A stretch of 64,000 nt of DNA from Pseudomonas sp. St316 (lineage in GTDB: Bacteria > Pseudomonadota > Gammaproteobacteria > Pseudomonadales > Pseudomonadaceae): contig NZ_AP021901.1 of the NCBI RefSeq assembly GCF_018325905.1, forward strand, positions 4,588,001 to 4,652,000. The letters are read 5' to 3'. The notes beneath the pieces were generated by a model. It ran no database searches, was not told the origin of the DNA, and was given only the letters and a program-made list of their open reading frames with translations. The position numbers and the translations under genes are program-made. Positions 1 through 10,559 of the stretch are shown piece after piece (the stretch's first letter is position 1; every line of letters begins with the position of its first letter).

Positions 1-437
1 AACGCAGCGCGCTCGGGGTCGCCTTCGAAGGAACGACTGCCGACGACGGCGCTGCGCTGGTAATCGAGGTCCAGCACCGGGGCGAAACTCAAGTCGAGAC
101 CAACCGCCAACACTTCGGTGGCCATGATCCAGCCGCACTGTTCGGCCAGGTATTCGGCATTCGGGTTGTCGGCTATCGCCCGCATCGCCGGTAACCGCAC
201 AAAACCCTGGCGCAGGCGCTGGACGCGGCCGCCTTCCTGGTCCACCGCCAAAAGAAGGTCGGGACGGATGGCGCGAATCGACGCACTCAGCTCGCGCACC
301 TGACGCGGATGCTCGATATTGCGGGCAAAGATGATCAGGCCGCCTACCTCGGGCTGGCGCAACAGGTGGCGATCTTCGGCCGTCAGCCAGGTACCGGCGA
401 CGTCCACCATCAACGAGCCTTGCAGGCCAGCAGTCAT
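1..437 (-). CDS. nagZ: Beta-N-acetylhexosaminidase NagZ (partial, 5' part)
   Basis: The first 145 codons of a glycoside hydrolase family 3 beta-N-acetylglucosaminidase; the rest lies beyond the left edge. The protein reads MTAGLQGSLMVDVAG and then contains GLIIFARNI, AVDQEGGRVQRL and FAPVLDLD, which are typical N-terminal NagZ blocks. NagZ removes GlcNAc from 1,6-anhydro-muropeptides in the cytoplasm during peptidoglycan recycling, and in pseudomonads its products influence AmpR/AmpC induction. The catalytic KHFPGHG region is not in view. The ATG at 437 is preceded by AAGGAATTGCT, an acceptable ribosome site. It lies downstream of psrA in the same direction, with a 171-bp gap. Confidence 0.93.
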   Translation of the reverse strand, partial: MTAGLQGSLMVDVAGTWLTAEDRHLLRQPEVGGLIIFARNIEHPRQVRELSASIRAIRPDLLLAVDQEGGRVQRLRQGFVRLPAMRAIADNPNAEYLAEQCGWIMATEVLAVGLDLSFAPVLDLDYQRSAVVGSRSFEGDPERAA

Positions 438-608
438 AGCAATTCCTTAATAACGATGAACCGGCAGGATGACACAGACACGGCCACGCCGCAGGGCCCA
501 GGGCCCGACAGGTCGCGGTCATGCAATGAATGATAGAGCGGGTTCGAAACGAGAGTCGGCATGGGCGGCTAGCTTAGCGGATGTAGGCAGTCGCGCCCAC
601 CCGTGCAC

Positions 609-1316
609 TTACGCCTTGGCCAGCGCCGGCGTCGATTTACTACGCGGACGCAATTGCGCGGCAGCCATGGCTTCATCGGTGACGCCACTTTCGGCACGCA
701 TGCCGGCTGCCAGGAACGGCACCATCAGGCGCATGACCTGTTCGATCGAGGTGTTCACGCCAAAATCGGTTTCAGCAATGGCGCGCAACGCCTTGATACC
801 GGACATGCTGAACGCCGCGGCGCCGAGCATGAAGTGCACCCGCCAGAACAACTCGATGGGCGGAATCCGCGGTGCGGCCTCATTGACCAGCAGCATGTAG
901 CGACGGAAAACCTTGCCGTACATGTCTTCCAGGTAGCGTCGCAGGTGGCCCTGGCTCTGACTGAATGCCAAGCCTAGCAAGCGCATGAAAATGGAAAGAT
1001 CGTTACCACTGCGTGGCTGTACGGCAAGCGCTTGCTCGACCAGCATTTCCAGCAGTTCTTCAAGAGTCGGCTTGACGTCAGGCTTGGCCTGCCGGCGCTC
1101 CAGCTCGCGATCGAGACTGAGGCAGAAAGGCCCGAGGAACCGCGAGAATACCGCCTGGATCAGGGCCTTTTTCGAGCCGAAATGATAGTTCACCGCCGCC
1201 AGGTTCACCCCGGCCTTGCTGGTGATCAGACGCAACGAGGTTTCAGCGAAACCTTTTTCCGCGAACAACTGCTCGGCAGCATCGAGAATGCGTTCAACGG
1301 TTTCCGACTGGGCCAT
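609..1316 (-). CDS. psrA: TetR-family fatty-acid-responsive regulator PsrA
   Basis: A 235-residue TetR repressor. The N-terminus MAQSETVERILDAAEQLF and the helix-turn-helix around residues 25-50 (LRLITSKAGVNLAAVNYHFGS) match PsrA, which represses fadBA and itself, responds to long-chain fatty acids and activates rpoS in Pseudomonas. An in-frame ATG exists 18 nt upstream, but the start at 1316 has GGAG at the right distance and matches the conserved N-terminus. Two PsrA-type operators lie immediately upstream, which implies autoregulation. It is divergent from lexA, the usual pseudomonad arrangement, and fadBA, a known PsrA target, is in the same window. Confidence 0.93.
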   Translation of the reverse strand: MAQSETVERILDAAEQLFAEKGFAETSLRLITSKAGVNLAAVNYHFGSKKALIQAVFSRFLGPFCLSLDRELERRQAKPDVKPTLEELLEMLVEQALAVQPRSGNDLSIFMRLLGLAFSQSQGHLRRYLEDMYGKVFRRYMLLVNEAAPRIPPIELFWRVHFMLGAAAFSMSGIKALRAIAETDFGVNTSIEQVMRLMVPFLAAGMRAESGVTDEAMAAAQLRPRSKSTPALAKA

Positions 1317-1331
1317 GGTTACTCCGCCTGA

Positions 1332-1345
1332 CAAACACTTGTTTG
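1332..1345. promoter_or_regulatory. PsrA-type operator 1
   Basis: CAAACACTTGTTTG fits the published PsrA motif (G/C)AAAC-N2-4-GTTT(G/C) with a 4-bp spacer. It begins 15 bp upstream of the psrA start codon, a position suited to autorepression. The assignment rests on motif match and context. Confidence 0.7.
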
Positions 1346-1358
1346 AAACATACGTTTC
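1345..1358. promoter_or_regulatory. PsrA-type operator 2
   Basis: GAAACATACGTTTC is a second match to (G/C)AAAC-N2-4-GTTT(G/C) with a 4-bp spacer. It shares one base with operator 1, so the two centres are 13 bp apart, close to one helical turn. Two dimers could therefore bind side by side. Confidence 0.68.
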
Positions 1359-1512
1359 AGCCCAGGGGTTGTCAAGCCTGCCGGGGCGTATTGCGAACGC
1401 CCGGTCACGTATTTAACCACACCTTTTCACGGGTGGTAGCCATGTCGAATCCAACAGCCCGACCGACCGTCCAGCGGCCGGTGAAAAAAGGAGGATTGCC
1501 AAGCGGCGTCCA

Positions 1513-1528
1513 CTGTATATAATCCCAG
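1513..1528. promoter_or_regulatory. LexA box 1 (SOS operator)
   Basis: CTGTATATAATCCCAG keeps the CTG-N10-CAG frame of the gammaproteobacterial SOS box but has a weaker right half. It lies 30 bp upstream of the lexA start codon, 19 bp (centre to centre) from the second box. Doubled boxes are common in front of lexA genes. Confidence 0.75.
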
Positions 1529-1531
1529 TCA

Positions 1532-1547
1532 CTGTATAAAAAGACAG
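1532..1547. promoter_or_regulatory. LexA box 2 (SOS operator)
   Basis: CTGTATAAAAAGACAG is a full CTGT-N8-ACAG match that ends 10 bp before the lexA ATG, so LexA bound here would block transcription or promoter escape directly. Confidence 0.85.
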
Positions 1548-1557
1548 AGCGATCAAT

Positions 1558-2166
1558 ATGCTAAAGCTGACGCCACGCCAAGCAGAGATTCTGGCCTTCA
1601 TCAAACGCTGCCTCGAAGACAACGGCTACCCGCCAACCCGCGCGGAAATCGCCCAGGAACTGGGTTTCAAGTCGCCCAACGCGGCTGAAGAACACCTCAA
1701 GGCGCTGGCGCGCAAGGGAGCTATCGAAATGACCCCGGGCGCATCCCGAGGCATTCGCATCCCCGGCTTCGAAGCCAAGGCCGACGAAACCACGCTGCCG
1801 ATCATCGGCCGGGTAGCGGCAGGCGCACCGATCCTGGCCCAGCAGCATGTCGAGGAGTCCTGCAACATCAATCCTTCGTTCTTCCATCCTCGCGCCGACT
1901 ACCTGCTTCGCGTACACGGCATGAGCATGAAGGACATTGGCATCTTCGACGGTGACCTCCTGGCCGTCCACACTACTCGCGAAGCCCGCAATGGCCAGAT
2001 CGTGGTGGCGCGAATCGGCGACGAAGTGACCGTCAAGCGCTTCAAGCGAGACGGCAGCAAGGTCTGGCTCATCGCCGAGAACCCGGAGTTCGCGCCCATC
2101 GAAGTGAACCTGAAAGATCAGGACCTGGTCATCGAAGGCTTGAGCGTCGGCGTCATTCGCCGCTAA
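1558..2166 (+). CDS. lexA: SOS repressor LexA
   Basis: A 202-residue SOS repressor and S24 autopeptidase, the usual length. The N-terminal winged helix ([26 protein letters not shown]) is followed by the Ala88-Gly89 self-cleavage bond in GRVAAGAP, nucleophile Ser123 in GMSMKD and general base Lys160 in VTVKRF. RecA filaments on single-stranded DNA trigger cleavage and release the SOS regulon. Two LexA boxes sit directly upstream. sulA follows after 10 bp and is almost certainly co-transcribed, the standard lexA-sulA operon of pseudomonads. Confidence 0.98.
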   Translation: MLKLTPRQAEILAFIKRCLEDNGYPPTRAEIAQELGFKSPNAAEEHLKALARKGAIEMTPGASRGIRIPGFEAKADETTLPIIGRVAAGAPILAQQHVEESCNINPSFFHPRADYLLRVHGMSMKDIGIFDGDLLAVHTTREARNGQIVVARIGDEVTVKRFKRDGSKVWLIAENPEFAPIEVNLKDQDLVIEGLSVGVIRR

Positions 2167-2176
2167 AGGAGGCTTT

Positions 2177-2650
2177 ATGCAGTTCCCTCACACACCACAA
2201 CACACACAACTTCCGCTGTTCGAGGCATTCATGGCCCAACCGCTGGCTCCAGTCCTGAAAGAGGTCATCGAGTCGCCCTGGGGCGTCGAGCCCGAGGCTT
2301 TCAGCGAACTGTCGTTACGTGGTGCAGCCGGAAACTGCCTGAACCTGCTGGCGCCGATTCTGCGAGAACTCAGCCAGGACCAGGATGCTCGCTGGCTGAC
2401 GCTGATCGCACCACCGGCCAGCGTCACCCAGGCTTGGCTGCGGGATGCCGGCCTGAACCGCGAACGCATCCTCTTGTTGCAGCCGCGGGGCACCCAAAGC
2501 GCTCAACAGTTGACCTGCGAGGCCTTGCGCCTGGGCCGTAGCCACACCGTGGTCAGTTGGCTCAATCCGCTGACCGCGACCGCACGGCAACAGTTGATCA
2601 GCGCCGCCCGTACCGGGGACGCACAAAGTCTGAATATTCGATTGGGCTAA
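2177..2650 (+). CDS. sulA: SOS cell-division inhibitor SulA
   Basis: A 157-residue SulA protein that binds FtsZ and blocks Z-ring assembly during SOS. The central part (LRGAAGNCLNLLAPIL, RWLTLIAPPA) and the segment around VVSWLNPLT resemble the RecA-like SulA fold. It starts 10 bp after the lexA stop behind a strong AAAGGAGG site, so it is expressed with lexA. Elsewhere its level is also controlled by Lon proteolysis. Confidence 0.93.
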   Translation: MQFPHTPQHTQLPLFEAFMAQPLAPVLKEVIESPWGVEPEAFSELSLRGAAGNCLNLLAPILRELSQDQDARWLTLIAPPASVTQAWLRDAGLNRERILLLQPRGTQSAQQLTCEALRLGRSHTVVSWLNPLTATARQQLISAARTGDAQSLNIRLG

Positions 2651-2661
2651 GACAAGCGCGG

Positions 2662-2684
2662 GGCTTCTCCAAGGCAGAGAAGCC
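2662..2684 (+). terminator. Possible hairpin terminator after lexA-sulA
   Basis: GGCTTCTC and GAGAAGCC form a perfect 8-bp stem with a 7-nt loop starting 12 nt after the sulA stop. There is no T tract, so it is a weak intrinsic terminator or an mRNA-stabilising hairpin. Confidence 0.4.
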
Positions 2685-2721
2685 GGCCCGTCACATTATC
2701 CAAAAAAGCCGATACACGGGA

Positions 2722-2958
2722 TCAATGAAGAACCCGTGGCCCCTCTTCTTCCTTGTTGAATTCGCCTTCAACCAGGCGACCTGCCATCTGAACGCCCACG
2801 CTCAGCATCGCCTTGGCGACTTCGACGTGTTGGCCCTGGAGGAATACCTTGGCATCTTCGGAGAAGTTCAGGGTAACCAGAGACCCCTCGTCCTCAGCCC
2901 TGCGCAGCTCGATGCGGCCATCAGGAAGTTCGACAATTTCTAGAAAGGACGTAGGCAT
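2722..2958 (-). CDS. Conserved hypothetical protein (78 aa)
   Basis: A small acidic protein beginning MPTSFLEIVELPDGRIELRR. It has no signal peptide or membrane segment and no catalytic motif I can recognise. A neighbour of this kind between sulA and topA is typical of Pseudomonas. The reading frame continues upstream to 3039, but MPTSFLEIVEL is the natural start: GGAG lies 11 nt before it, and a TATAAT hexamer on the minus strand lies in the upstream extension, which suggests the extension is promoter rather than coding. Function unknown. Confidence 0.75.
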   Translation of the reverse strand: MPTSFLEIVELPDGRIELRRAEDEGSLVTLNFSEDAKVFLQGQHVEVAKAMLSVGVQMAGRLVEGEFNKEEEGPRVLH

Positions 2959-3064
2959 AAAAGTCTGTTCTCCACGAAAGGCGAGGATTATATAGTCATC
3001 GGCCAGGCTCCGCTCGGGATCTTGACCAAGCGTCATCAACGAACGTAACAGGCCGAGGGAAAAC

Positions 3065-3589
3065 TCAGCACTCGTTCAAACCATCACGAAAACGTATCGC
3101 CAGGCTCTTGAGGTTTTGACGCCAGCTCTCCAACTCCTCCCGGCTCAACTCCTGCTCGGGTTCTTGTTCATCCAGATTGACCGCCACGATCAAAGGCTGG
3201 GTCACGTCCCCCTTGGGCTTGCGTGGGGCCCGCGGCGGCTCGAACAGCGCCGCATGGGCCGCCAATAGTTTCGCCAGCCAGGTTTGCGGGTTATGCGCCA
3301 GCTCGACCATTTCGGCCAATTCCGGGATAGCAATGGTTTCCAGCACTTCGCGGGTCAACAACAACTCGGCCCGCGGCGCATTCGCTTGCGGCAGGCGATA
3401 GTAACCGGCTATTTCATGGCACAACCCCAACAATGCACCGTACAGGTGAAACAGCGCGGATTCGCGCCCGGCCTGGAGCAACGCCGGGGAATTCATCGCA
3501 CGCCCGTCTTCGGCCCTGGTGAGCGCTTCGAGCGACAGACCGGCGAAATAGATTTTCTGATTGGTGCGGGTATAGAGTTCGTGGGCCAT
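3065..3589 (-). CDS. Conserved hypothetical protein, DUF6586-like (174 aa)
   Basis: A predicted cytoplasmic, mostly helical protein beginning MAHELYTRTNQKIYFAGLSLE and ending in a charged segment (DEQEPEQELSREELESWRQN). It resembles the DUF6586 family carried next to topA in pseudomonads; no biochemical role is known to me. The start at 3589 is supported by GGAG 8 nt upstream; a longer frame to 3658 lacks a ribosome site and conserved-looking sequence. It is transcribed in the same direction as topA and separated from it by a strong terminator, so it has its own promoter. Confidence 0.8.
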   Translation of the reverse strand: MAHELYTRTNQKIYFAGLSLEALTRAEDGRAMNSPALLQAGRESALFHLYGALLGLCHEIAGYYRLPQANAPRAELLLTREVLETIAIPELAEMVELAHNPQTWLAKLLAAHAALFEPPRAPRKPKGDVTQPLIVAVNLDEQEPEQELSREELESWRQNLKSLAIRFRDGLNEC

Positions 3590-3672
3590 GGCGGCATCTC
3601 CCCAACGAAATGAAAACGTCACGCAAGTGCGACAGTGTCGTGGATCAACCGAGGCCACTGCAAGCCAAAAAC

Positions 3673-3714
3673 AAAAGGCCGCATGAAAACCTATGGGTTG
3701 TCATGCGGCCTTTT
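3673..3714 (-). terminator. Intrinsic terminator of topA
   Basis: AAAAGGCCGCATGA pairs perfectly with TCATGCGGCCTTTT around a 14-nt loop. On the minus strand the stem is followed by TTTTGTTTTT, so it should terminate topA transcription before the DUF6586-like gene. Confidence 0.85.
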
Positions 3715-3762
3715 GTTCAGTCGGGCCCTGTTGGGACGGCTGCTTCCGAAACGTCGGACCGG

Positions 3763-3793
3763 TCCCGCGGGAGCAAGCTCCCTCGCCACAGGG
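3763..3793. repeat. Single REP element
   Basis: A short imperfect palindrome with GCGGGAGCAAGCTCCC at its core, a diverged member of the REP family found throughout this window. It lies between the topA stop and its terminator, so it is part of the topA 3' untranslated region. Confidence 0.65.
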
Positions 3794-3827
3794 AGCCTCC
3801 CTTGGCCTCTTAAACAGGCGCCATCAA

Positions 3828-6440
3828 TCAGCGCTTGTCTTCAACCGTCCACTTACCGCCGTCGTAGTACGCCTTCCAACCGGTCGGCTTGCCGTCGACT
3901 TCGGTCTGCACGTACTGCTCCTTGGTCTTGCGGCTGTAGCGAATGACCGCCGGGCGCCCTTCCGGATCCTTCTGCGGCGCTTCGCAGAGGAAATGGTACT
4001 TCGGATCGATTTCGTCCTTGTGCGGCACGATCTCCATCACCAACGGTGCACGGGTCTCGCGGTTTTTCGGGAACTGGCTGGCCGCCAGGAACAGGCCGGA
4101 AGCGCCATCGCGCAGGATGTAGGTGTCGTTGACCTTCTCGCACTTGAGCTCAGGCATCTTCACCGGGTCCATCTTCGGCGGTGCCGCGTCACCGCTCTTG
4201 AGCAGTTTGCGGGTGTTCTTGCAGGTCGGGTTGGTGCAACCGAAGAACTTGCCGAAACGACCGGTCTTGAGCTGCATCTCACTGCCGCACTTGTCGCACT
4301 CCAGGCTTGGACCTTCGTAGCCCTTGATGCGATAAGTGCCCTCTTCGATCTCGTAGCCGGCACAGTCCGGATTGTTACCGCAGATGTGCAGCTTGCGCTT
4401 TTCATCCAGCAGGTAGGCGTCCATCGCCGTACTGCAGATCGGGCAGCGATGCTTGCCGCGCAGCACCAGGGATTCCGATTCACCCTCGTCGTCCGCGGCA
4501 ATTTCGTCGCCCGGCACCAGGTTGACCGTCGCCTTGCAGCGCTCCTTGGGTGGCAGGCTGTAACCCGAGCAACCAAGGAACACGCCAGTCGAGGCGGTAC
4601 GGATTTGCATCGGGCGACCGCAGGTCAGGCACGGGATATCGGTCATGACCGGCTGGTTGGCGCGCATGCCGCTGTCAGGGCTTTCGGCCACTTCAAGCTT
4701 TTTCTTGAAGTCGCCGTAGAACTCGTCGAGAACGCTTTTCCAGTCGCGCTCGCCCTGGGCCACATCGTCGAGGTTCTCTTCCATACCGGCAGTGAAGCCG
4801 TAGTCCATCAGGTTCGAGAAGCTTTCGGACAAACGCTCGGTAACGATGTCACCCATCTTTTCCGAATAGAAACGACGGTTGTGCAGCGCCACATAGCCGC
4901 GGTCCTGGATGGTGGAGATGATCGCTGCGTAGGTCGAAGGACGACCGATGCCGCGCTTTTCCATTTCCTTGACCAGGCTGGCTTCGGAGTAACGGGCCGG
5001 TGGCTTGGTGAAGTGCTGGGTAGGATCAAGCTTGATCAGCTTCATCACGTCGCCCTGGGCCATGTCCGGCAGCACATCGTCATCCCCTGGCTTGGCGATT
5101 TGCGGCATGACGCGGGTGTAGCCGTCGAACTTCAGGATGCGGCCCTTGGCGCGCAGCTCGAAGTCGCCGGCACCGACGCTGACCGTGGTCGACAGGTATT
5201 GCGCCGGCAGCATCTGGCAGGCCAGGAACTGGCGCCAGATCAGCTCGTAGAGACGCTCAGCATCGCGCTCCATGCCCGACAGCTTGCTTGGCTCGGTATT
5301 GGCGTCGGATGGACGAATCGCTTCGTGAGCCTCCTGCGCGCCTTCCTTGCTGCTGTAGACGTTCGGCGTGTCCGGCAGGTACTTCTTGCCGAACTCGCCT
5401 TCTATATAAGTACGCGCCATCGCCACGGCATCGGCCGAAAGGTTGGTCGAGTCGGTACGCATGTAGGTGATGTAGCCGGCTTCGTAGAGACGCTGGGCCA
5501 TCATCATGGTTTTCTTCACGCCAAAGCCCAGGCGATTACTCGCGGCCTGCTGCAACGTGGAGGTGATGAACGGCGCCGACGGCTTGCTGCTGGTCGGCTT
5601 GTCTTCGCGCTTGACGATGCTGTAGCTGGAAGCCTTGAGTTTCTCCAGCGCAGCCATGGCCTGGGCTTCGTTGAGCGGCTTGAAGGCCTCGCCCTTCTCG
5701 CGGGCCACGTCGAAGCGCACGGTGGCGCCCTTGGCAGTGCCGAGGTCGGCGTGGACTTCCCAGTACTCTTCAGGGATGAACGCACGGATCTCCCGCTCGC
5801 GCTCCACCACCAGCTTCACGGCGACCGACTGCACACGACCGGCCGACAGTCCGCGGGCGATCTTGGCCCACAGCAGCGGCGAGACCATATAGCCCACCAC
5901 GCGGTCGAGGAAGCGACGCGCCTGTTGGGCGTTGACCCGATCGATGTCCAGCTCGCCCGGCTGGGAGAAGGCTTCCTGGATGGCCTTCTTGGTAATTTCG
6001 TTGAACACCACGCGCTTGTAGCGGCTGTCATCCCCACCAATGGCTTCGCGCAGGTGCCAGGCAATGGCTTCCCCTTCGCGGTCCAAGTCCGTCGCGAGAT
6101 AGATGGTGTCGGCATCCTTGGCGAGCCGGCGCAGCTCTTCAATGACTTTTTCCTTGCCCGGGAGGATCTCGTACTTGGCTTTCCAGCCGTGTTCCGGATC
6201 GACCCCCATGCGCGAGACCAGCTGCTTGCGCGCCTTGTCTTTGGGCGACAGCGCCGGCGCTTCACCGGCAGCAGCCTTGCCGCGCTTGGCGGCTGGCTCC
6301 TTGCTGGCGCTAGCCGAACCGCTGGTGGGCAGGTCTCGGATATGGCCGATACTCGACTTCACCACGTACTGGTTGCCCAGATACTTGTTGATGGTCTTGG
6401 CCTTAGCCGGGGATTCCACAATGACCAGCGATTTGCCCAT
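3828..6440 (-). CDS. topA: DNA topoisomerase I
   Basis: A type IA topoisomerase of 870 residues that relaxes negative supercoils. Residues 1-150 form the Toprim domain, with Glu9 in VESPAKAK and the metal-binding Asp118/Asp120 in ATDLDREGE. The catalytic tyrosine is Tyr326 in GYITYMRTD, equivalent to E. coli Tyr319. The C-terminal part, about residues 590-745, carries three four-cysteine zinc modules (CLTCG, CPICS and CDKCG starts) followed by a further DNA-binding region. An Ala/Lys-rich insertion near residues 42-65 is typical of Pseudomonas enzymes. Essential housekeeping gene, apparently intact and monocistronic. Confidence 0.98.
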   Translation of the reverse strand: MGKSLVIVESPAKAKTINKYLGNQYVVKSSIGHIRDLPTSGSASASKEPAAKRGKAAAGEAPALSPKDKARKQLVSRMGVDPEHGWKAKYEILPGKEKVIEELRRLAKDADTIYLATDLDREGEAIAWHLREAIGGDDSRYKRVVFNEITKKAIQEAFSQPGELDIDRVNAQQARRFLDRVVGYMVSPLLWAKIARGLSAGRVQSVAVKLVVEREREIRAFIPEEYWEVHADLGTAKGATVRFDVAREKGEAFKPLNEAQAMAALEKLKASSYSIVKREDKPTSSKPSAPFITSTLQQAASNRLGFGVKKTMMMAQRLYEAGYITYMRTDSTNLSADAVAMARTYIEGEFGKKYLPDTPNVYSSKEGAQEAHEAIRPSDANTEPSKLSGMERDAERLYELIWRQFLACQMLPAQYLSTTVSVGAGDFELRAKGRILKFDGYTRVMPQIAKPGDDDVLPDMAQGDVMKLIKLDPTQHFTKPPARYSEASLVKEMEKRGIGRPSTYAAIISTIQDRGYVALHNRRFYSEKMGDIVTERLSESFSNLMDYGFTAGMEENLDDVAQGERDWKSVLDEFYGDFKKKLEVAESPDSGMRANQPVMTDIPCLTCGRPMQIRTASTGVFLGCSGYSLPPKERCKATVNLVPGDEIAADDEGESESLVLRGKHRCPICSTAMDAYLLDEKRKLHICGNNPDCAGYEIEEGTYRIKGYEGPSLECDKCGSEMQLKTGRFGKFFGCTNPTCKNTRKLLKSGDAAPPKMDPVKMPELKCEKVNDTYILRDGASGLFLAASQFPKNRETRAPLVMEIVPHKDEIDPKYHFLCEAPQKDPEGRPAVIRYSRKTKEQYVQTEVDGKPTGWKAYYDGGKWTVEDKR

Positions 6441-6555
6441 GGATCAGAAAATTCCTGAATTCTAAAAAGTGAAAGGCGGTTGGCGCCTGACGCGGCACCG
6501 CTATATATAGTGGCTGCAAGGTGAGGTCAAGCGCAGGGTTGCCCGAATACCGGCC

Positions 6556-6792
6556 TCAAGGCTTGGAAAAAATGCTCTCCTCGGCCTGCACCAAAGCAAA
6601 GCGTGGCACCTGTTCGCCGTCAACCTCGACGGACTCCTGGAACATGCTCAAGGGACGCACCCAAAAGCCGTAATCGCCATACAGGGCTTGATAGAAGACC
6701 ACTTCTTCCTCGGTCTCGGAATGCCGCGCAATGCTGAATACGCGGTACTGCGGACCTTTGTAATGCTGGTAGAGCCCAGGTTGTATCGGCAT
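6556..6792 (-). CDS. DUF1653 domain protein (78 aa)
   Basis: A small protein beginning MPIQPGLYQHYKGPQYRVF, with the DUF1653 pattern (GLYxHYKGxxYxV, FYQALYGDYGFWVRPL). Members are small beta-rich cytoplasmic proteins of unknown function. The start at 6792 has GAGGG upstream; a frame extending to 6831 runs into the fadA terminator and is unlikely to be coding. It lies between fadA and topA on the same strand, beyond the fadA terminator. Confidence 0.85.
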   Translation of the reverse strand: MPIQPGLYQHYKGPQYRVFSIARHSETEEEVVFYQALYGDYGFWVRPLSMFQESVEVDGEQVPRFALVQAEESIFSKP

Positions 6793-6851
6793 GCTTTGGC
6801 CCTCGCTGAAATCTTTTAAAAATAAAAACAAAATCTTTTTTTACCAAGCCC

Positions 6852-6883
6852 GAAAAAACAAAAACCGGGGCACTTGGCCCCGG
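6852..6883 (-). terminator. Intrinsic terminator of fadBA
   Basis: On the minus strand CCGGGGC and GCCCCGG form a 7-bp GC stem with a 5-nt loop, followed by TTTTTGTTTTTT. It starts 19 bp after the fadA stop. Confidence 0.9.
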
Positions 6884-6901
6884 CTTCCATCGACGCAACG
6901 C

Positions 6902-8092
<1,191 letters not shown>

Positions 8093-8107
8093 CTAGTCGT
8101 TGGGCGC

Positions 8108-10255
8108 TTAACCGAAGAAGCGCTGGCCGTTCTTGGCCATTTCACGCAGCTTCGCGGTCGGGTGGTACAGCGCGCCCAAATCAGCGTACTGGTCAGCCAG
8201 GGCAACGAACTCGGCCACACCGATCGAGTCGATGTAGCGCAGCGCACCGCCACGGAATGGAGGGAAACCGATACCGTAGACCAGGCCCATGTCGGCTTCG
8301 GCGGCGGTTTCGACAATGCCGTCTTCCAGGCAACGCACGGTTTCGAGGCACAGCGGGATCATCATCCAGTTGATGATGTCCTCGTCGGTGACTTCGCGCT
8401 GCTCGTAGACGATCGGCTTGAGCACTTCCAGCACCGACGAATCGGCGACTTTCTTCTGCTTGCCGCGCTTGTCGGTCTCATAGGCGTAGAAGCCCTTGCC
8501 GTTCTTCTGGCCCAGGCGCTTGGCTTCGTAGAGCACGTCAACGGCCGAACGACGGTCGTCCTTCATGCGGTCCGGGAAGCCTTCAGCCATGACGTCGCGA
8601 CCGTGGTGGCCGGTGTCGATGCCGACCACGTCCATCAGGTACGCCGGGCCCATCGGCCAGCCGAATTTTTCCATGATCTTGTCGATGCGAACGAAGTCCA
8701 CGCCGGCGCTGACCAGCTTGGCGAAACCGCCAAAGTACGGGAACAGCACGCGATTGACCAGGAAGCCCGGGCAGTCGTTGACGACGATCGGGTTCTTGCC
8801 CATTTTCTTGGCGTAGGCCACGGTGGTGGCAACGGCATGTTCACTGGACTTCTCGCCACGGATCACTTCCACCAGCGGCATCATGTGCACCGGGTTGAAG
8901 AAGTGCATGCCGACGAAGTTTTCCGGACGCTTGAGGGCCTTGGCCAGCAGCGAAATGGAGATGGTCGAGGTGTTCGAGGCCAGGATGGTGTCCTCTTTGA
9001 CCTTGTCTTCGACTTCAGCCAGTACCGCCTGCTTGACCTTCGGGTTCTCGACAACGGCTTCGACCACCAGATCGACATGGCCGAAATCGCCGTAGGACAG
9101 GGTCGGACGAATGCCGTTGAGCACTTCGGCCATCTTCGCAGCGGTCATGCGACCTTTGTCGACTCGGCCGACCAGCAGCTTGGCGGCTTCGGCCAGGCCT
9201 TGCTCGAGACCGTGTTCGTTGATGTCCTTCATCAGGATCGGCGTGCCTTTGGACGCCGACTGGTAGGCGATACCGCCCCCCATGATGCCGGCGCCGAGCA
9301 CGGCGGCCTGCTTCACGTCACGGGCGATTTCGTCGTATGCCTTGGCCTTTTTCTTCAGTTCCTGGTCATTGAGAAACAGACCGATAAGGCTTTGCGCCGC
9401 CGAGGTCTTGGCCAGCTTGACGAAGCCGGCAGCCTCGACTTCCAGAGCCTTGTCGCGACCGAAGCTCGCGGCTTTCTGAATGGTCTTGATCGCTTCGACC
9501 GGCGCCGGGTAGTTCGGGCCTGCCTGGCCGGCGACGAAACCCTTGGCGGTTTCGAAGGCCATCATTTGTTCGATGGCGTTGAGCTTGAGCTTTTCCAGCT
9601 TCGGCTGGCGCTTGGCCTTGTAGTCGAACTCGCCGCTGATGGCGCGCTTGATCGTTTCAAGGGCCGCTTCCTGGAGCTTGCCAGGTTCGACCACGGCATC
9701 CACGGCACCGACCTTCAGCGCGTCTTCAGCACGGTTTTCCTTGCCGGCGGCAATCCACTCGATGGCGTTGTCGGCACCGATCAGGCGGGGCAGGCGCACG
9801 GTGCCGCCGAAGCCTGGGTAGATGCCCAGCTTGACTTCCGGCAGGCCAATCTTGGCCGTGGTGGACATGACGCGGTAATCCGCCGCCAGGCACATTTCCA
9901 GGCCGCCACCCAGGGCGATGCCGTTGATGGCCACGACGGTCGGTACGTTGAGGTCTTCGAAGTCGCTGAAAATACGGTTGGCTTCGAGGTTGCCAGCGAT
10001 CAGTTCGGCATCGGGCAGCTTGAAGTTGTCGACGAATTCGGTGATGTCGGCGCCGACGATGAACACGTCCTTGCCGCTGCTGACGATCACACCCTTGATC
10101 GAAGCATCTGCCTTGATAGTGTCCACGGCCTGACGCAATTCATTCAGGGTTAGACGGTTGAACTTGTTGACGGACTCACCCTTGAGGTCGAATTTCAATT
10201 CGACGATGCCACTTTCAAGAGCCTTAACCGTGATGGCTTTACCTTCGTAAATCAT
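8108..10255 (-). CDS. fadB: Multifunctional fatty-acid oxidation complex subunit alpha FadB
   Basis: A 715-residue enzyme that couples enoyl-CoA hydratase/isomerase and 3-hydroxyacyl-CoA dehydrogenase. Residues 1-190 form the crotonase fold ([26 protein letters not shown]). The Rossmann domain begins near residue 315 with [14 protein letters not shown], and the dehydrogenase signature [15 protein letters not shown] follows. The first two catalytic steps of beta-oxidation feed FadA in the same complex. The ATG at 10255 has GGAG 8 nt upstream; a TTG immediately before it is not needed. Confidence 0.98.
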   Translation of the reverse strand: MIYEGKAITVKALESGIVELKFDLKGESVNKFNRLTLNELRQAVDTIKADASIKGVIVSSGKDVFIVGADITEFVDNFKLPDAELIAGNLEANRIFSDFEDLNVPTVVAINGIALGGGLEMCLAADYRVMSTTAKIGLPEVKLGIYPGFGGTVRLPRLIGADNAIEWIAAGKENRAEDALKVGAVDAVVEPGKLQEAALETIKRAISGEFDYKAKRQPKLEKLKLNAIEQMMAFETAKGFVAGQAGPNYPAPVEAIKTIQKAASFGRDKALEVEAAGFVKLAKTSAAQSLIGLFLNDQELKKKAKAYDEIARDVKQAAVLGAGIMGGGIAYQSASKGTPILMKDINEHGLEQGLAEAAKLLVGRVDKGRMTAAKMAEVLNGIRPTLSYGDFGHVDLVVEAVVENPKVKQAVLAEVEDKVKEDTILASNTSTISISLLAKALKRPENFVGMHFFNPVHMMPLVEVIRGEKSSEHAVATTVAYAKKMGKNPIVVNDCPGFLVNRVLFPYFGGFAKLVSAGVDFVRIDKIMEKFGWPMGPAYLMDVVGIDTGHHGRDVMAEGFPDRMKDDRRSAVDVLYEAKRLGQKNGKGFYAYETDKRGKQKKVADSSVLEVLKPIVYEQREVTDEDIINWMMIPLCLETVRCLEDGIVETAAEADMGLVYGIGFPPFRGGALRYIDSIGVAEFVALADQYADLGALYHPTAKLREMAKNGQRFFG

Positions 10256-10403
10256 CAACTGATCTCCACGATATGGAAGCTGAACAGTACACGTTGAACG
10301 CTGACCGCAGGTGTGGCATTGACGTTACCGTCGATGCTACGCCAATCCGCCAGGCACACCCGTCAACGCGATAGTCGGGGTCTGTAGGAGCATTCTGAAA
10401 ATA

Positions 10404-10430
10404 CAAACGCTCAATTCATACGCCCGTTTG
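10404..10430. promoter_or_regulatory. Inverted repeat upstream of fadB, possible PsrA half-sites
   Basis: CAAACG and CGTTTG are perfect 6-bp inverted arms separated by 15 bp, about 150 bp before the fadB start. The arms match the PsrA half-sites CAAAC/GTTTG, but the spacing is far from the N2-4 of the consensus. Binding by PsrA is a guess. Confidence 0.25.
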
Positions 10431-10559
10431 ATTTGGGTACGTCACCTTCACGGAATTTCCGACAATTGTCAATCGCCCTAAACACAGGCGTGAACGCGAC
10501 TTCACGGTCATTTCCGTACCGTACGGATCCGCAACACGGCGCCGCATGAGCAGCTATTC

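Noticed and set aside
3693..6458. 921-codon open frame on the plus strand opposite topA
   Set aside because: It mirrors topA codon by codon; long antisense frames are expected in high-GC DNA with third-position bias, and the product is low-complexity His/Arg/Gly-rich with no motif.
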